Shown here one piece after another: positions 26,676 through 35,157 of a stretch of 64,000 bases of DNA. This DNA is from Actinopolymorpha cephalotaxi (GTDB taxonomy: Bacteria > Actinomycetota > Actinomycetes > Propionibacteriales > Actinopolymorphaceae). Both the position numbers and the translations under genes were made by a program. Each line of letters starts with the position of its first letter. Position 1 is the first letter of the stretch. The notes under the pieces are model-generated. The model was given only the letters and a program-made list of their open reading frames with translations. It was not told the DNA's origin and made no database searches. Location: NCBI RefSeq assembly GCF_013408535.1, contig NZ_JACBZA010000001.1, positions 6,470,850-6,534,849 on the forward strand. Direction: 5' to 3'.

Positions 26676-27346
26676 CGAGCCTCCTGGGGCCGATCGGGTG
26701 TGCGGACCCGAATCTCGCCGCCGAGCCGGGCGCCGGCGGACAGGTCGAGGTCGTCCCCCCTCCAGAACCGGCCGGCGTCGTACCAGCTCGAACGGCGGCC
26801 GGGCGGCAGCAGGCCCATCTCCTCGTACGTCATCGCGACGACCTCGGCACAGTAGGCGGTCTCCAGGTCCGGGCGGCGCACCGGTCGCACCTCCGGCCAC
26901 CGGCGCACTCGCGGCGATGGCATTCGGCCGCGCAGCCACCGGGCGGCCAGGCGGGCCGTCGAGGGAAAGGGGGTCCCGTCCAGCCGGGCGATCGTCCGCA
27001 GCGTGGCGTCCTCGCCGGCCCGGGTGGCGGGCGGCTCCAACTGGCGCAGCCACGCCCGCTGGCCGTACTTGTGGCTCCAGACGAGGACCGCGTCACGCAG
27101 GTCGTGCAGTTGGACACCTCGCTGGTGCGTGCCCGACCACAGGTCGGGCAGCGACCGGCCGAGCTCGGCGTGCCACATCAGCGGCGGGAGATCCTCGATC
27201 ACCACCGACATGCCGACGTGGTTGACCGGGCTGTTGGTGCTCACCCGGATGGCGCGGTCGGCCGCGGACCGGCCGCGGAACAGCCAGATGTCCCCGGTCC
27301 GGGTCAGGTCGACGGCCTCGTCGAGATCGATGGTCGCGCCCACCAT
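26672..27346 (-). CDS. Permuted papain-fold (NlpC/P60-like, YiiX-type) protein
   Basis: 224 residues. The order of likely catalytic residues is His first (TNSPVNHVGMSVVIEDL) and Cys later (ETAYCAEVVAMTYEEMGL), the circularly permuted arrangement of YiiX/LRAT-like NlpC/P60 proteins. GDIWLFRGRSAADRAIRVST near the start is typical of the group. There is no signal peptide, so it is probably cytoplasmic, or membrane-associated through its coupled two-helix partner. Substrates of such proteins include acyl-lipids and peptide amides. Activity is inferred from fold motifs only. Confidence 0.75.
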   Translation of the reverse strand: MVGATIDLDEAVDLTRTGDIWLFRGRSAADRAIRVSTNSPVNHVGMSVVIEDLPPLMWHAELGRSLPDLWSGTHQRGVQLHDLRDAVLVWSHKYGQRAWLRQLEPPATRAGEDATLRTIARLDGTPFPSTARLAARWLRGRMPSPRVRRWPEVRPVRRPDLETAYCAEVVAMTYEEMGLLPPGRRSSWYDAGRFWRGDDLDLSAGARLGGEIRVRTPDRPQEAR

Positions 27347-27363
27347 GGTCGTAGCCTAGGCGG

Positions 27364-27528
27364 ATGCGGTGGTGGAAGCTGTTGGGTCTGGCGGGCGTCG
27401 TCGGGGTCGCGGCGACCGGGGTCGTGGTCGCCCGCGCCGAACGCCGCCGCCGGAGCTACACCGCGGAGCAGATCCGGGCACGTCTGCACGAGAGGTACGC
27501 CGAGGCGGGCGGTAAGACCTCCGGCTGA
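27364..27528 (+). CDS. Small single-helix membrane protein (54 aa)
   Basis: A 54-codon gene. It has a short start MRWWK, one transmembrane helix (LLGLAGVVGVAATGVVVA), then a basic, helical cytoplasmic tail (RAERRRRSYTAEQIRARL). Third-position G/C bias is strong. It starts 17 bases from the divergent peptidase-like gene and ends 15 bases before the RNA methyltransferase, so it is probably the first gene of that operon. Proteins of this shape are common and uncharacterised in actinobacteria. Confidence 0.7.
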   Translation: MRWWKLLGLAGVVGVAATGVVVARAERRRRSYTAEQIRARLHERYAEAGGKTSG

Positions 27529-27543
27529 CACACTCGACCCGAT

Positions 27544-28884
27544 ATGAACGACAGCGACGGCACCGACGCCCACCCCGACGCCGGCCGCGAGCGCGATCCT
27601 GGCGGCCTCGTCGGCACGGTCCTCGAACTCGAGATCGGCCCGGTCGCGCACGGTGGCTGGTGTGTGGCCCACCACGACGGAAAGGTCGCGTTCGTCCGGC
27701 ACGCGCTGCCCGGTGAACGTGTCCGCGCCCACGTGGTGGAGGAGACCGCGCGCCTGCTGCGGGCGGACGCGATCGAGGTGCTGGCCGCGTCGCCGGACCG
27801 GGTGACGCCGCCGTGCCCGTTCGCCGGGCCGGGCCGTTGTGGCGGCTGCGACTGGCAGCACGCGACCCTGCCCGCCCAGCGGCGGTTGAAGGCCGCGGTG
27901 GTCGAGGACCAGCTTCGCCGGATCGCCGGGATCGAGCGTTCGGTCGAGGTGGAGGCGCTGCCCGAGGATCCGGACGAGTTCGGGGACGAGGGCGCCGACG
28001 ACGGGCTCGGCTGGCGGACCCGGGTGCAGTTCGCGGTACGCCGGGACGGCGCGATCGGGTTCCGCCGGCACCGGTCGCACGACATCGAACCCGTCGACGA
28101 GTGCCTGATCGCCCACCCCGAGGTGGAGGTGCTCGGCATCGAGCGGCGCCGCTGGCCCGGTGCCGCGCGGGTGGAGGGCATCGCCTCGGCCGCCACCGGT
28201 GACCGGGTGGTCGCGGTGTCCGGTCGCGGCCCGAAGGCGCGGGTCCGCGTACCCCGGCTCGCCGCCCCGGTGCGAATCCTGCACGGCCAGCCCCGGCCCG
28301 GACCCGGTCTGCCGTACGTGCGCGAGGTGGCCGCCGGGCGGACCTGGCAGGTCAGCGGTGCGGGGTTCTGGCAGGTCCACCCGGGCGCGGCCCAGGCGCT
28401 CGCGGACGCGGTGGTCGCCGGCCTGGCACCGCGGACGGACGAGTCGGTGCTCGACCTCTACTGCGGCGTGGGGCTGTTCCTCGGCGCGCTCGCCGATTCG
28501 GTCGGACCGTCCGCCCCGCTGGTCGGGGTGGAGGAGAACGCGCTCGCGGTCCGCGACGCCCGGCACAACCTGCGCGACCTGCCCAACGCGACGGTCGAGC
28601 AGGGCCGGGTCGACGTGGTGCTCGGCCGGCTCGACCAGGCCGACCTGGTGGTCCTGGACCCACCGCGCGCCGGACTCGGTGTCGACGTCGTACGCCAGGT
28701 CGCGGGCCTCGCCGGCCGGGCGATCGGCTACGTCTCGTGCGACCCGGCCACACTGGCCCGCGACCTCGGCTACTTCGCCGAGCACGGTTGGGAACTGACC
28801 GGCCTGCGGGCCTTCGACGCGTTCCCGATGACCCACCACGTGGAGTGCGTGGCGATCCTGCACCGGGCCGGTCCGACCCAGTAG
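27544..28884 (+). CDS. Class I SAM-dependent RNA methyltransferase, TrmA/RumA family
   Basis: 446 residues. The N-terminal TRAM-like RNA-binding domain has GPVAHGGWCVAHHDGKVAFV. An iron-sulfur motif CPFAGPGRCGGCDWQH follows. The Rossmann methyltransferase has VLDLYCGVGLFLGAL, LDPPRAGLG and the catalytic Cys in IGYVSCDPATLARDL. It should form 5-methyluridine in 23S rRNA or tRNA; which site cannot be told from sequence alone. Start ATG 27544 is 15 bases after the small membrane gene. Confidence 0.92.
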   Translation: MNDSDGTDAHPDAGRERDPGGLVGTVLELEIGPVAHGGWCVAHHDGKVAFVRHALPGERVRAHVVEETARLLRADAIEVLAASPDRVTPPCPFAGPGRCGGCDWQHATLPAQRRLKAAVVEDQLRRIAGIERSVEVEALPEDPDEFGDEGADDGLGWRTRVQFAVRRDGAIGFRRHRSHDIEPVDECLIAHPEVEVLGIERRRWPGAARVEGIASAATGDRVVAVSGRGPKARVRVPRLAAPVRILHGQPRPGPGLPYVREVAAGRTWQVSGAGFWQVHPGAAQALADAVVAGLAPRTDESVLDLYCGVGLFLGALADSVGPSAPLVGVEENALAVRDARHNLRDLPNATVEQGRVDVVLGRLDQADLVVLDPPRAGLGVDVVRQVAGLAGRAIGYVSCDPATLARDLGYFAEHGWELTGLRAFDAFPMTHHVECVAILHRAGPTQ

Positions 28885-28979
28885 GGCCGCGTCCGGGTCG
28901 GACGGCGCCCGGGCCCGGTTCGGGTGTTCGTGTACGTTTCGCCCGTCGTTCGCGAACGCGCGCGCCCCGGCGCAAGCCC

Positions 28980-28985
28980 TAGCGT
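28980..28985 (+). promoter_or_regulatory. Candidate -10 box, leaderless promoter
   Basis: TAGCGT (pattern TAnnnT) lies 7 bases before the GTG of the following lipoprotein gene, which has no SD. Confidence 0.35.
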
Positions 28986-28992
28986 CCGGGCT

Positions 28993-31164
28993 GTGACCCC
29001 AGACTCGAATCCCCCCAACCGCCTTGCCCGCCGAACGTTTCTGCTCGCGTCCGCGACGGCCGCCGTGGCCACCCTGTCGGCCTGCTCTTCCGGCGGCGGG
29101 AAGGACGGAGCCGGTGGGACCGGTGGGAGAGGTGGCGGGAAGGACGGGGCGAAGGCCGCCGCCACCGGCAGGGCGAGCCGGAAGGGTTCGGTCATCAAGC
29201 CGCTGCAGCCGCCGGCGAAGTTCGCCGAGGCGCCCGAGCTGGCCGCGAAGGTGAAGGCGGGCAGCCTGCCGGCGGTAGCCGAGCGGCTGCCCGACTCGCC
29301 GTACGTCGTACCCCACCGGTGGGTCACGCCCGGCAAGTACGGCGGCAACCTGCGGATGCCCACCACCGACCCGGCCGGTGCGTCCAACAAGGAGTACATG
29401 TACGGCCACTCCCCCCTGCGCTGGCTGAACGACGGCCGCGACGTGGGCCCCGGGCTGGTGCAGGAGTGGGACTCCAACGCCGACGCCTCGGAGTGGACGT
29501 TCCACTTCCGCAAGGGACTTCGCTGGTCCGACGGCAACCCGTGGACGACCGCGGACATCATGTTCTGGTGGCAGGACATGGTTTTGAACAAGGACCACTC
29601 CGAGCAGCCACCGGACGAGGCCAAGGGCGCGGACGGCACGCTCGTGAAGATGACCGCGCCCGACCCGTACACACTGGTGCTGCGGTACACCACGCCCGCC
29701 CCGCTGACGCCGTTCCACCTTGCCCGCTGGGTGAACGGCAACGTCGGGCCATCGTGGATGGCGCCCAAGCACTACCTCAGCAAGTACCACCCCCGCTACA
29801 ACCCCAAGGTCGGCGCCGACTGGGCGGCGGCCGGTGGGAAGTTCGACCGGCTGCGTGACTACGGCACCAACCCGGACTGCCCGACCATGAACGGCTGGAA
29901 GGTGCGCTCCTACCGCGAAGGGCGTACCGCGGTATGGGAACGCAACCCCTACTACTGGTGCGTCGACACCGCCGGCAACCAGCTGCCCTACCTCGACACC
30001 ATCACCATGGTCGTGTCGCAGGAGCCCGAGGTCACCAAACTCCAGCTACAGCAGGGGAAACTCGACCACGCGCACGGGCCGTTCCTGTCGCTGACCCTGG
30101 GCGACGTGTCCGGGCTGAAGCAGACACAGAAGCGCACCGGCCTGGAGGTCCTGTTGTGGGACGGGGGTTCGGGCACCGGGTCGATCTTCTTCTTCAACTA
30201 CGACTACAAGGACGACAAGCTCCGGCCGCTGATCCGGGAGCCGAAGTTCCGCCAGGCGCTGTCGCACGCCTTCAACCGCGCCGACGCCCGCAAGGCGATC
30301 TACTTCAACACCGGCGAGCTCACCACCGGCACCTACAGCCCGAAGGCGATCGACCTGACCGGCAGCGCACAGGCGAAGAACGCCTACGCCGGTTGGCGGG
30401 ACAGCTACGTCCGCCATGATCCGGAGAAGGCGAAGAAGATCCTGGACGACCTCGGTGTCGTCGACCGGGACGGCGACGGCCTGCGTGAACTCCCCGACGG
30501 CGGAAAGCTCGTCATCCGACTGGACTATCCGGGCGGCACCTCACCCGAGCACATCCACAAGAACGCCCTGCTGGAACGAGACTGGAAGGCGATCGGCATC
30601 GCGGTGAAGCAGAACCCCGTCGCGCCGGACGCGTTCTCGATCAAGTGGCAGGCCGGCGAGCTGATGACCACCACCGCCTGGGAGAACGGCGGCGGCATCC
30701 ACGAGATCCTGGTCGAGCCGCAGGTGCTCATCCCCCTTGCAGGCTTCGCCGACTGGTGGGCGCCGCTGCACGCCAACTACCACGCGATTCGCAACACCCC
30801 CGACGCTGCGAAGGTGAAGAACACCGACCCCTACGCGCGAAAGCCGCCGAGCGTCGAACCGGAGAAGGGCGGACCGATCGCGAAGCTGTGGGAGCTGCAC
30901 GATCGCGCGAAGGTCGAGCCGGACGCCCTGCGCCGCTACCGGCTGGTGTGGGAGATGGTGAAGGTCCACGTGTCCGACGGGCCGTTCTTCATCGGACCGG
31001 TGGCGAACACTCCGGTGCCGATCCTTGCGCACAAGGACCTGCGCAACGTGCCGCGCCGGGAAAACCTTGCCCTGAACGGGTTCGCCGGGCCGTGGAGCCA
31101 TCCCACGCCCGCGGTGTACGACCCGGAGACGTGGCACTGGACCAACCCCGACCAGCACGCCTGA
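28993..31164 (+). CDS. ABC transporter substrate-binding lipoprotein, peptide/oligopeptide type (SBP_bac_5)
   Basis: 723 residues. A twin-arginine signal with lipobox (RRTFLLASATAAVATLSAC) places it on the outer membrane face. The mature protein has the SBP_bac_5 blocks: WTFHFRKGLRWSDGNPWTTAD, the YNPKVGADWAAAGG region, and FRQALSHAFNRADARKAIYF. It is longer than typical (~550-600). No permease or ATPase gene adjoins it, so it must work with a transporter encoded elsewhere, or be a receptor. GTG 28993 is set by the signal peptide; a -10-like TAGCGT 7 bases upstream suggests a leaderless mRNA. Confidence 0.9.
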   Translation: MTPDSNPPNRLARRTFLLASATAAVATLSACSSGGGKDGAGGTGGRGGGKDGAKAAATGRASRKGSVIKPLQPPAKFAEAPELAAKVKAGSLPAVAERLPDSPYVVPHRWVTPGKYGGNLRMPTTDPAGASNKEYMYGHSPLRWLNDGRDVGPGLVQEWDSNADASEWTFHFRKGLRWSDGNPWTTADIMFWWQDMVLNKDHSEQPPDEAKGADGTLVKMTAPDPYTLVLRYTTPAPLTPFHLARWVNGNVGPSWMAPKHYLSKYHPRYNPKVGADWAAAGGKFDRLRDYGTNPDCPTMNGWKVRSYREGRTAVWERNPYYWCVDTAGNQLPYLDTITMVVSQEPEVTKLQLQQGKLDHAHGPFLSLTLGDVSGLKQTQKRTGLEVLLWDGGSGTGSIFFFNYDYKDDKLRPLIREPKFRQALSHAFNRADARKAIYFNTGELTTGTYSPKAIDLTGSAQAKNAYAGWRDSYVRHDPEKAKKILDDLGVVDRDGDGLRELPDGGKLVIRLDYPGGTSPEHIHKNALLERDWKAIGIAVKQNPVAPDAFSIKWQAGELMTTTAWENGGGIHEILVEPQVLIPLAGFADWWAPLHANYHAIRNTPDAAKVKNTDPYARKPPSVEPEKGGPIAKLWELHDRAKVEPDALRRYRLVWEMVKVHVSDGPFFIGPVANTPVPILAHKDLRNVPRRENLALNGFAGPWSHPTPAVYDPETWHWTNPDQHA

Positions 31165-31185
31165 CGTGTCGGTGACTACTGCCGT

Positions 31186-31824
31186 TCAGGAAGGGCCGCG
31201 CAGGTCGGACGGCCGCAGCAGGAGTGCACCCGTTGCGTACAACGTGAATGCGGCGCCCAAGCCCGGCAGCAACGTCCACAGGGCGGTGTTGCCGGACAGC
31301 GGCGCCACGATCGCGGTGGCGATCGCGGTCACGCACATCGCGAGTCCGGTGGCGTCGTAGAGGCGTACGCCGAACAGCCTGCGCAGCGGGAAGAAGTGGA
31401 TGCCGACACCGAGACAGACCACCGGTGCGATGACCTCGGGATGGCCGGTACGTCCGAGGACGGCGGCCACGACGAACAGTCCGAGGAACTCCGCACCGAC
31501 CACGATGCCGAAGGTGCGGCCGACTCGCCTGGACTGGTAGTCGGTGGTTCCGGGGTGCAGTGACGCCGACCGCCGGAAGGCGAGGATCGCCCAGCCCAGC
31601 AGGGAGAGGAGACACAGAGCGCTGACGATCCGCACGACGTTCGCCACTCCGGCCGGTACGCCGGTGGACAAGCCCCAGCCCGTCCAGCCGAACGCGAAGA
31701 ACGACATCACCACGATGCCGACCGCGCGTCCGCGTACCTCCGGCCGGGCCAGGCCGGTAGCGGCTGGTGCGCCGGTGGCATGCGGATCGGTGGCAAGCGG
31801 ATGGTGGCGCGCGTGTTCGGTCAT
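31186..31824 (-). CDS. Uncharacterised polytopic membrane protein
   Basis: 212 residues with a ~30-residue polar N-terminus followed by about six hydrophobic helices (for example GIVVMSFFAFGWTGWGLS, VVRIVSALCLLSLLGWAIL, FGIVVGAEFLGLFVVAAVLG). No recognised catalytic motif. It resembles small actinobacterial DUF membrane proteins. It converges with the peptide-binding protein gene and is divergent from csbD across 223 bases. Confidence 0.75.
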   Translation of the reverse strand: MTEHARHHPLATDPHATGAPAATGLARPEVRGRAVGIVVMSFFAFGWTGWGLSTGVPAGVANVVRIVSALCLLSLLGWAILAFRRSASLHPGTTDYQSRRVGRTFGIVVGAEFLGLFVVAAVLGRTGHPEVIAPVVCLGVGIHFFPLRRLFGVRLYDATGLAMCVTAIATAIVAPLSGNTALWTLLPGLGAAFTLYATGALLLRPSDLRGPS

Positions 31825-31956
31825 GGTCCCAATCCCCCTGAATATCGGTATCGCATCCTAGGACGTGCCTTGAATCACGTCCTGATCCGGACGAGCGTCA
31901 AGTCCGGCTTGCGGGCGCGGAGGCGGGTTCGGGATGTCACGACGTCCGGAGTGCCG

Positions 31957-31981
31957 GTTGCGAAAAGGCGATCTTGGGTAT
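31957..31981 (+). promoter_or_regulatory. SigB/SigF-like stress promoter upstream of the CsbD gene
   Basis: A GTTG (-35, within GGTTGC, 31957-31960) is separated by 15 bases from GGGTAT (31976-31981), matching the GTTT-N14-16-GGGTAT pattern of general-stress sigma factors. It lies about 66 bases upstream of the CsbD start. Confidence 0.55.
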
Positions 31982-32047
31982 CTCCTGGTAGGTGAGGTCG
32001 CGGTCGGCACCATCCGATGGCCGCACCAGAGACGGGAGGCTTCCGTA

Positions 32048-32260
32048 ATGGCTGCAGGCGACAAGATGAAGCACAAGGCTGAAGGCGCCAAGGGCAAGGC
32101 CAAGGAGAAGACCGGCGAAGCCACCGGCAACGACCAGCTGCGTGACGAGGGCCGCGCCGACCAGGCGTCGGCGGGCGTCAAGCGTGCCGGCGACAAGGTG
32201 GGCGACGCGGCCGAGGACGCCAAGGACTCGGCGAAGAAGGCCTTCGACAAGGACAAGTGA
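32048..32260 (+). CDS. CsbD family general stress protein
   Basis: 70 residues, highly charged and helical: KMKHKAEGAKGKAKEKTGEA, then TGNDQLRDEGRADQASAG, the pattern of CsbD-like proteins. These are abundant stress-induced small proteins of unknown biochemical role, controlled by SigB in Bacillus. SD GGGAGG precedes ATG 32048. A SigB-like promoter upstream and a strong terminator downstream mark it as a stand-alone stress gene. Confidence 0.92.
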   Translation: MAAGDKMKHKAEGAKGKAKEKTGEATGNDQLRDEGRADQASAGVKRAGDKVGDAAEDAKDSAKKAFDKDK

Positions 32261-32294
32261 CGCCGCGCACTCGCACCACTTCTCCAGGTGAGTG

Positions 32295-32333
32295 AACGGG
32301 TGTCTCGTGCCGACCGGCACGGGGCACCCGTTT
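32295..32333 (+). terminator. Rho-independent terminator of the CsbD gene
   Basis: AACGGGTG and CACCCGTT enclose an internal loop and a second stem CGTGCC / GGCACG with a GACC loop, ending in TTT, 35 bases after the stop. Confidence 0.8.
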
Positions 32334-32538
32334 CGCATGTGCGGGCAGGGAGGGATCCCGGTGCCCGCCCGGGCGCCGTTCCTGCTGTTCCCGGCGAGAG
32401 TCCCGGTGTGGCAGCCTCCTCACCACGCCGGGATCGTGCCTGGTCGCGCCGACCCCTGAATTGGCCTATGGTTTGCCGACGGTAATCCAAGCGGGGGGAC
32501 AACCAGGTCCAGTTTTTCGCAGCCACGAGGTGGTACGT

Positions 32539-32778
32539 ATGGGTATCGGTGCGAGCATTCTCCTCATCGCGGTGGGTGCCATTCTGGCGTTCGCGGTCGA
32601 CTTCAACATCTCCGGACTCGACATTCACGTCATCGGGTGGATCCTGATCGTCGTCGGCGTGATCGGCCTGATCATGACCGCGCTGATCTGGGGTCCTCGG
32701 CGTCGACGTGCGGCGGCCGCTCCCACCACGCGGGTCGAGGAGCGCCGGGTGTACGACGACGGCCCGCCCGCCGTCTGA
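32539..32778 (+). CDS. DUF6458-type small membrane protein
   Basis: 79 residues with two closely spaced transmembrane helices (GASILLIAVGAILAFAV and HVIGWILIVVGVIGLIM) separated by DFNISGLDIH. A basic tail WGPRRRRAAAA ends near the Pro-Pro-Ala C-terminus. This is a recognisable actinobacterial small-protein family of unknown function. SD GAGGTGG precedes ATG 32539. It sits in the stress-type cluster between CsbD and DUF1206. Confidence 0.85.
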   Translation: MGIGASILLIAVGAILAFAVDFNISGLDIHVIGWILIVVGVIGLIMTALIWGPRRRRAAAAPTTRVEERRVYDDGPPAV

Positions 32779-32978
32779 CCCACGTCACGCACGCGGGGGC
32801 AGGTCACACCCGACCTGCCCCAGCGGGGCTGTGCCCGCCGGTAGGGCGCTTGTGAGAGCAAGCCGGACGAAGCCGACAAAAGCCAACGAGGCAGACAAGC
32901 GCGACACGACCTGTGCCCCGGCCGATCCGAGCCCGGACCACACGCTCACTGCACAAGAGGACAGGGGTGGGAGCGCGG

Positions 32979-33821
32979 ATGAACGCGCAGGTACGAAGTA
33001 GTGAGAACGCGGGCCGGCAGGCCCAGCAGGCCGCGGGCAGCAAACCGGTCAGGATGCTCGGCCGAGTCGGACTCGCCGCGTACGGACTCGTCAATCTCCT
33101 GTTCGCCTACCTCATGGCCAAGGTGGCCTTCAGCGGTGGCGGTGGCGGCAACGCCAGCAAGCAGGGCGCACTGCAGACCATTGCCAGCCAGCCGGGTGGC
33201 GGTGTTCTCCTGTGGGTGATCACCATCGGCCTGGTCGCGCTGGCGGTGTGGCAGCTCACGGAGGCCGGCGTCGGATACGGGTACGCCGAATCCGACAAGC
33301 GCCGGACGTTCCGCCGGCTCGGCAGCGCCGGCAAGGCGATCGCGTTCGGCGCACTGGCGTTCAGCGCGGGCAAGATGGCGGCCGGTGGCGGCTCGGGCGG
33401 CTCCGGTGGCAAGCAGAAGACCATCACCGCGAAGGTTCTCGAACTCCCCGGCGGCCAGATCCTGGTCGGACTCGTGGGGCTCGGCATCATCGCCGGGGCG
33501 GGCTACCTCGTCTACCGCGGCTGGAAGAAGAAGTTCCTCGAGGACCTCAACTTCGCGCGGGCGAGCCAGGGCACTCGCAAGGCCACGATCCGGCTCGGCC
33601 AGGTCGGCTTCATGGCCGTCGGTGTCGCGTACGCCCTCGTGGGTGTGCTGGTCCTCGCCGCGGCGGTGACGTACGACCCGAAGAAGTCCACCGGGCTCGA
33701 CGGGGCGCTGCAGGCGCTGGCGAAGCAGCCCTACGGTCCGGTGCTGCTCGGGCTGATCGCCCTCGGCGTCGCGTGCTACGGGGTCTACTGCTTCTTCGAC
33801 GCCCGCTTCCGCAGGGGCTGA
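32979..33821 (+). CDS. DUF1206 membrane protein
   Basis: 280 residues with three repeats of a two-helix unit. Each starts with a Gly-Arg/Gln-hGxxAYG-like motif (LGRVGLAAYGLVNLLFAYL, LGSAGKAIAFGALAFSAG, LGQVGFMAVGVAYALVGVL). This is the architecture of DUF1206. Gly-rich linkers (SGGGGGNAS and GGGSGGSGGK) follow the first helices. Function is unknown; the family often appears near stress genes. ATG 32979 has an SD-like GGGTGGGA. A perfect terminator follows. Confidence 0.88.
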   Translation: MNAQVRSSENAGRQAQQAAGSKPVRMLGRVGLAAYGLVNLLFAYLMAKVAFSGGGGGNASKQGALQTIASQPGGGVLLWVITIGLVALAVWQLTEAGVGYGYAESDKRRTFRRLGSAGKAIAFGALAFSAGKMAAGGGSGGSGGKQKTITAKVLELPGGQILVGLVGLGIIAGAGYLVYRGWKKKFLEDLNFARASQGTRKATIRLGQVGFMAVGVAYALVGVLVLAAAVTYDPKKSTGLDGALQALAKQPYGPVLLGLIALGVACYGVYCFFDARFRRG

Positions 33822-33860
33822 GCTTCACCGGACGAAACCCGGACGAAACCGCAGTGACCG

Positions 33861-33901
33861 ACGGGCGGGTCTCCTCACACCAGGTGAGGAGACCCGCCCG
33901 T
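33861..33901. terminator. Bidirectional terminator, 18-bp perfect stem
   Basis: ACGGGCGGGTCTCCTCAC and its exact reverse complement flank a 5-base ACCAG loop, between the convergent DUF1206 and diacylglycerol kinase genes. Confidence 0.9.
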
Positions 33902-33938
33902 CGTCATGTCCGCCGTCGATCGCGACGTGATCAGGCTG

Positions 33939-34883
33939 TCAGCCGGTCCGCTGGTCGCCCGCCGCCGCGGCCGTGGTGGGGTCGGGGTCGGCTTCGGTCG
34001 GCGTGCCACTGGGGAGGTACATCCGCCAGGCGCCCGGCAGGACCCGCCACGAGGTGTGCCGCCGTGGACCGGTCACCTCGCCGTCGGCGTTGATGAAGAA
34101 CTCCTCGCCGGACACCACGACCTCACGTCCCCGCAGCGACACGACGTCGTCGCGGCTGGTGTGCCGGCCGCGGGTCAGGTGCAGGGCGTAGCCCAGCCGG
34201 GCGAGCCGGCCCACCGAGTGCGACACCACGACGTCGACCTGCCCGTCGTGCGGGACGGCTCCGGGTGAGAGTTGCGCGGTGCCGCCGGCGATGCTCGGGG
34301 CGTTCGCCAGGCCCACCATGAGGGTCTTGTGCCGGGGCCGGGCGACCGTGCGCCCGTCGACGACCACGGTGAGGCGCCATCCCTTCGTCCGCAGGCCGGC
34401 GACGATCGCGCCCAGCGGAAACGCCAGGGGGCCGAGGCGCGGCTTCAGCGGATGCGCCGCCTGGGCGGCCTCCGCGCCCGCGCCGACGTGCACGGCGTTG
34501 ACGACCACGCCGCCGCTGTCGTCGGCGATCAGGTCCATCGGCCGCAACGCACCGGCGCGGATGATCTCCGCGGCCTCTGCCGCGTCGAGCGGGATGTCCA
34601 GCCCGCGGGCGAGGTCGTTGCCGGTGCCCAGCGGGATCAGGCCGAGCGGGGTGTCGGCGAGCTCGCCCCGTGCGTACAGCGCGGAAACCGTGGTGTGCAG
34701 CGAACCGTCGCCGCCGATGACCACGACGGGCCGGCCGGCCCGGGCGTCGAGGCATTCCTGGAGGTGGTCGCGGCTCTGGCAGTAGACCAGTTCGGTCGGG
34801 CCGTCGGCGCGGAGCACCTCCAGCGCCCGCTCGATCTCCTCGGGTTCGGTGCTGCCGGCGTCCTTGTTGGCGATGACCAGCAT
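33939..34883 (-). CDS. Diacylglycerol kinase catalytic-domain (DagK/YegS-like) lipid kinase
   Basis: 314 residues. GGDGSLHTTVSALY is the nucleotide-binding glycine loop and PLGTGNDLARGLDI the second signature of the DAGK catalytic domain. A beta-sandwich C-terminal domain follows, with IAGGTAQLSPGAVPHDGQVDVV. It phosphorylates diacylglycerol or a related lipid at the membrane. ATG 34883 (MLVIANKDAG) is the preferred start, since the domain begins there; a start 22 codons upstream is possible. It is monocistronic. Confidence 0.9.
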   Translation of the reverse strand: MLVIANKDAGSTEPEEIERALEVLRADGPTELVYCQSRDHLQECLDARAGRPVVVIGGDGSLHTTVSALYARGELADTPLGLIPLGTGNDLARGLDIPLDAAEAAEIIRAGALRPMDLIADDSGGVVVNAVHVGAGAEAAQAAHPLKPRLGPLAFPLGAIVAGLRTKGWRLTVVVDGRTVARPRHKTLMVGLANAPSIAGGTAQLSPGAVPHDGQVDVVVSHSVGRLARLGYALHLTRGRHTSRDDVVSLRGREVVVSGEEFFINADGEVTGPRRHTSWRVLPGAWRMYLPSGTPTEADPDPTTAAAAGDQRTG

Positions 34884-35157
34884 CTGCGACCCATCCTTCG
34901 TCCGGATCCGTGGCCCACCGGCCGGTGAGTCTGGGGCGTGCCCCGGCACACCCTAGACTTCTCGCCGCCCCGAAGCACGACAGCACCGAATCGCCGTACG
35001 GAATCAGCATGATCGCCCCGTGCTCGGCTGTCGACGTCCCCCGCGTGCCACCCGTGGGGTCGCCGTCCGGCGTCGTGTCGTGCCGTACGGTGAAGCCGCC
35101 GGACCCCACGGCGAAACCCGTTGCGTCAAGGGTGGCTTGACAGCTGCGATCCTTCCG

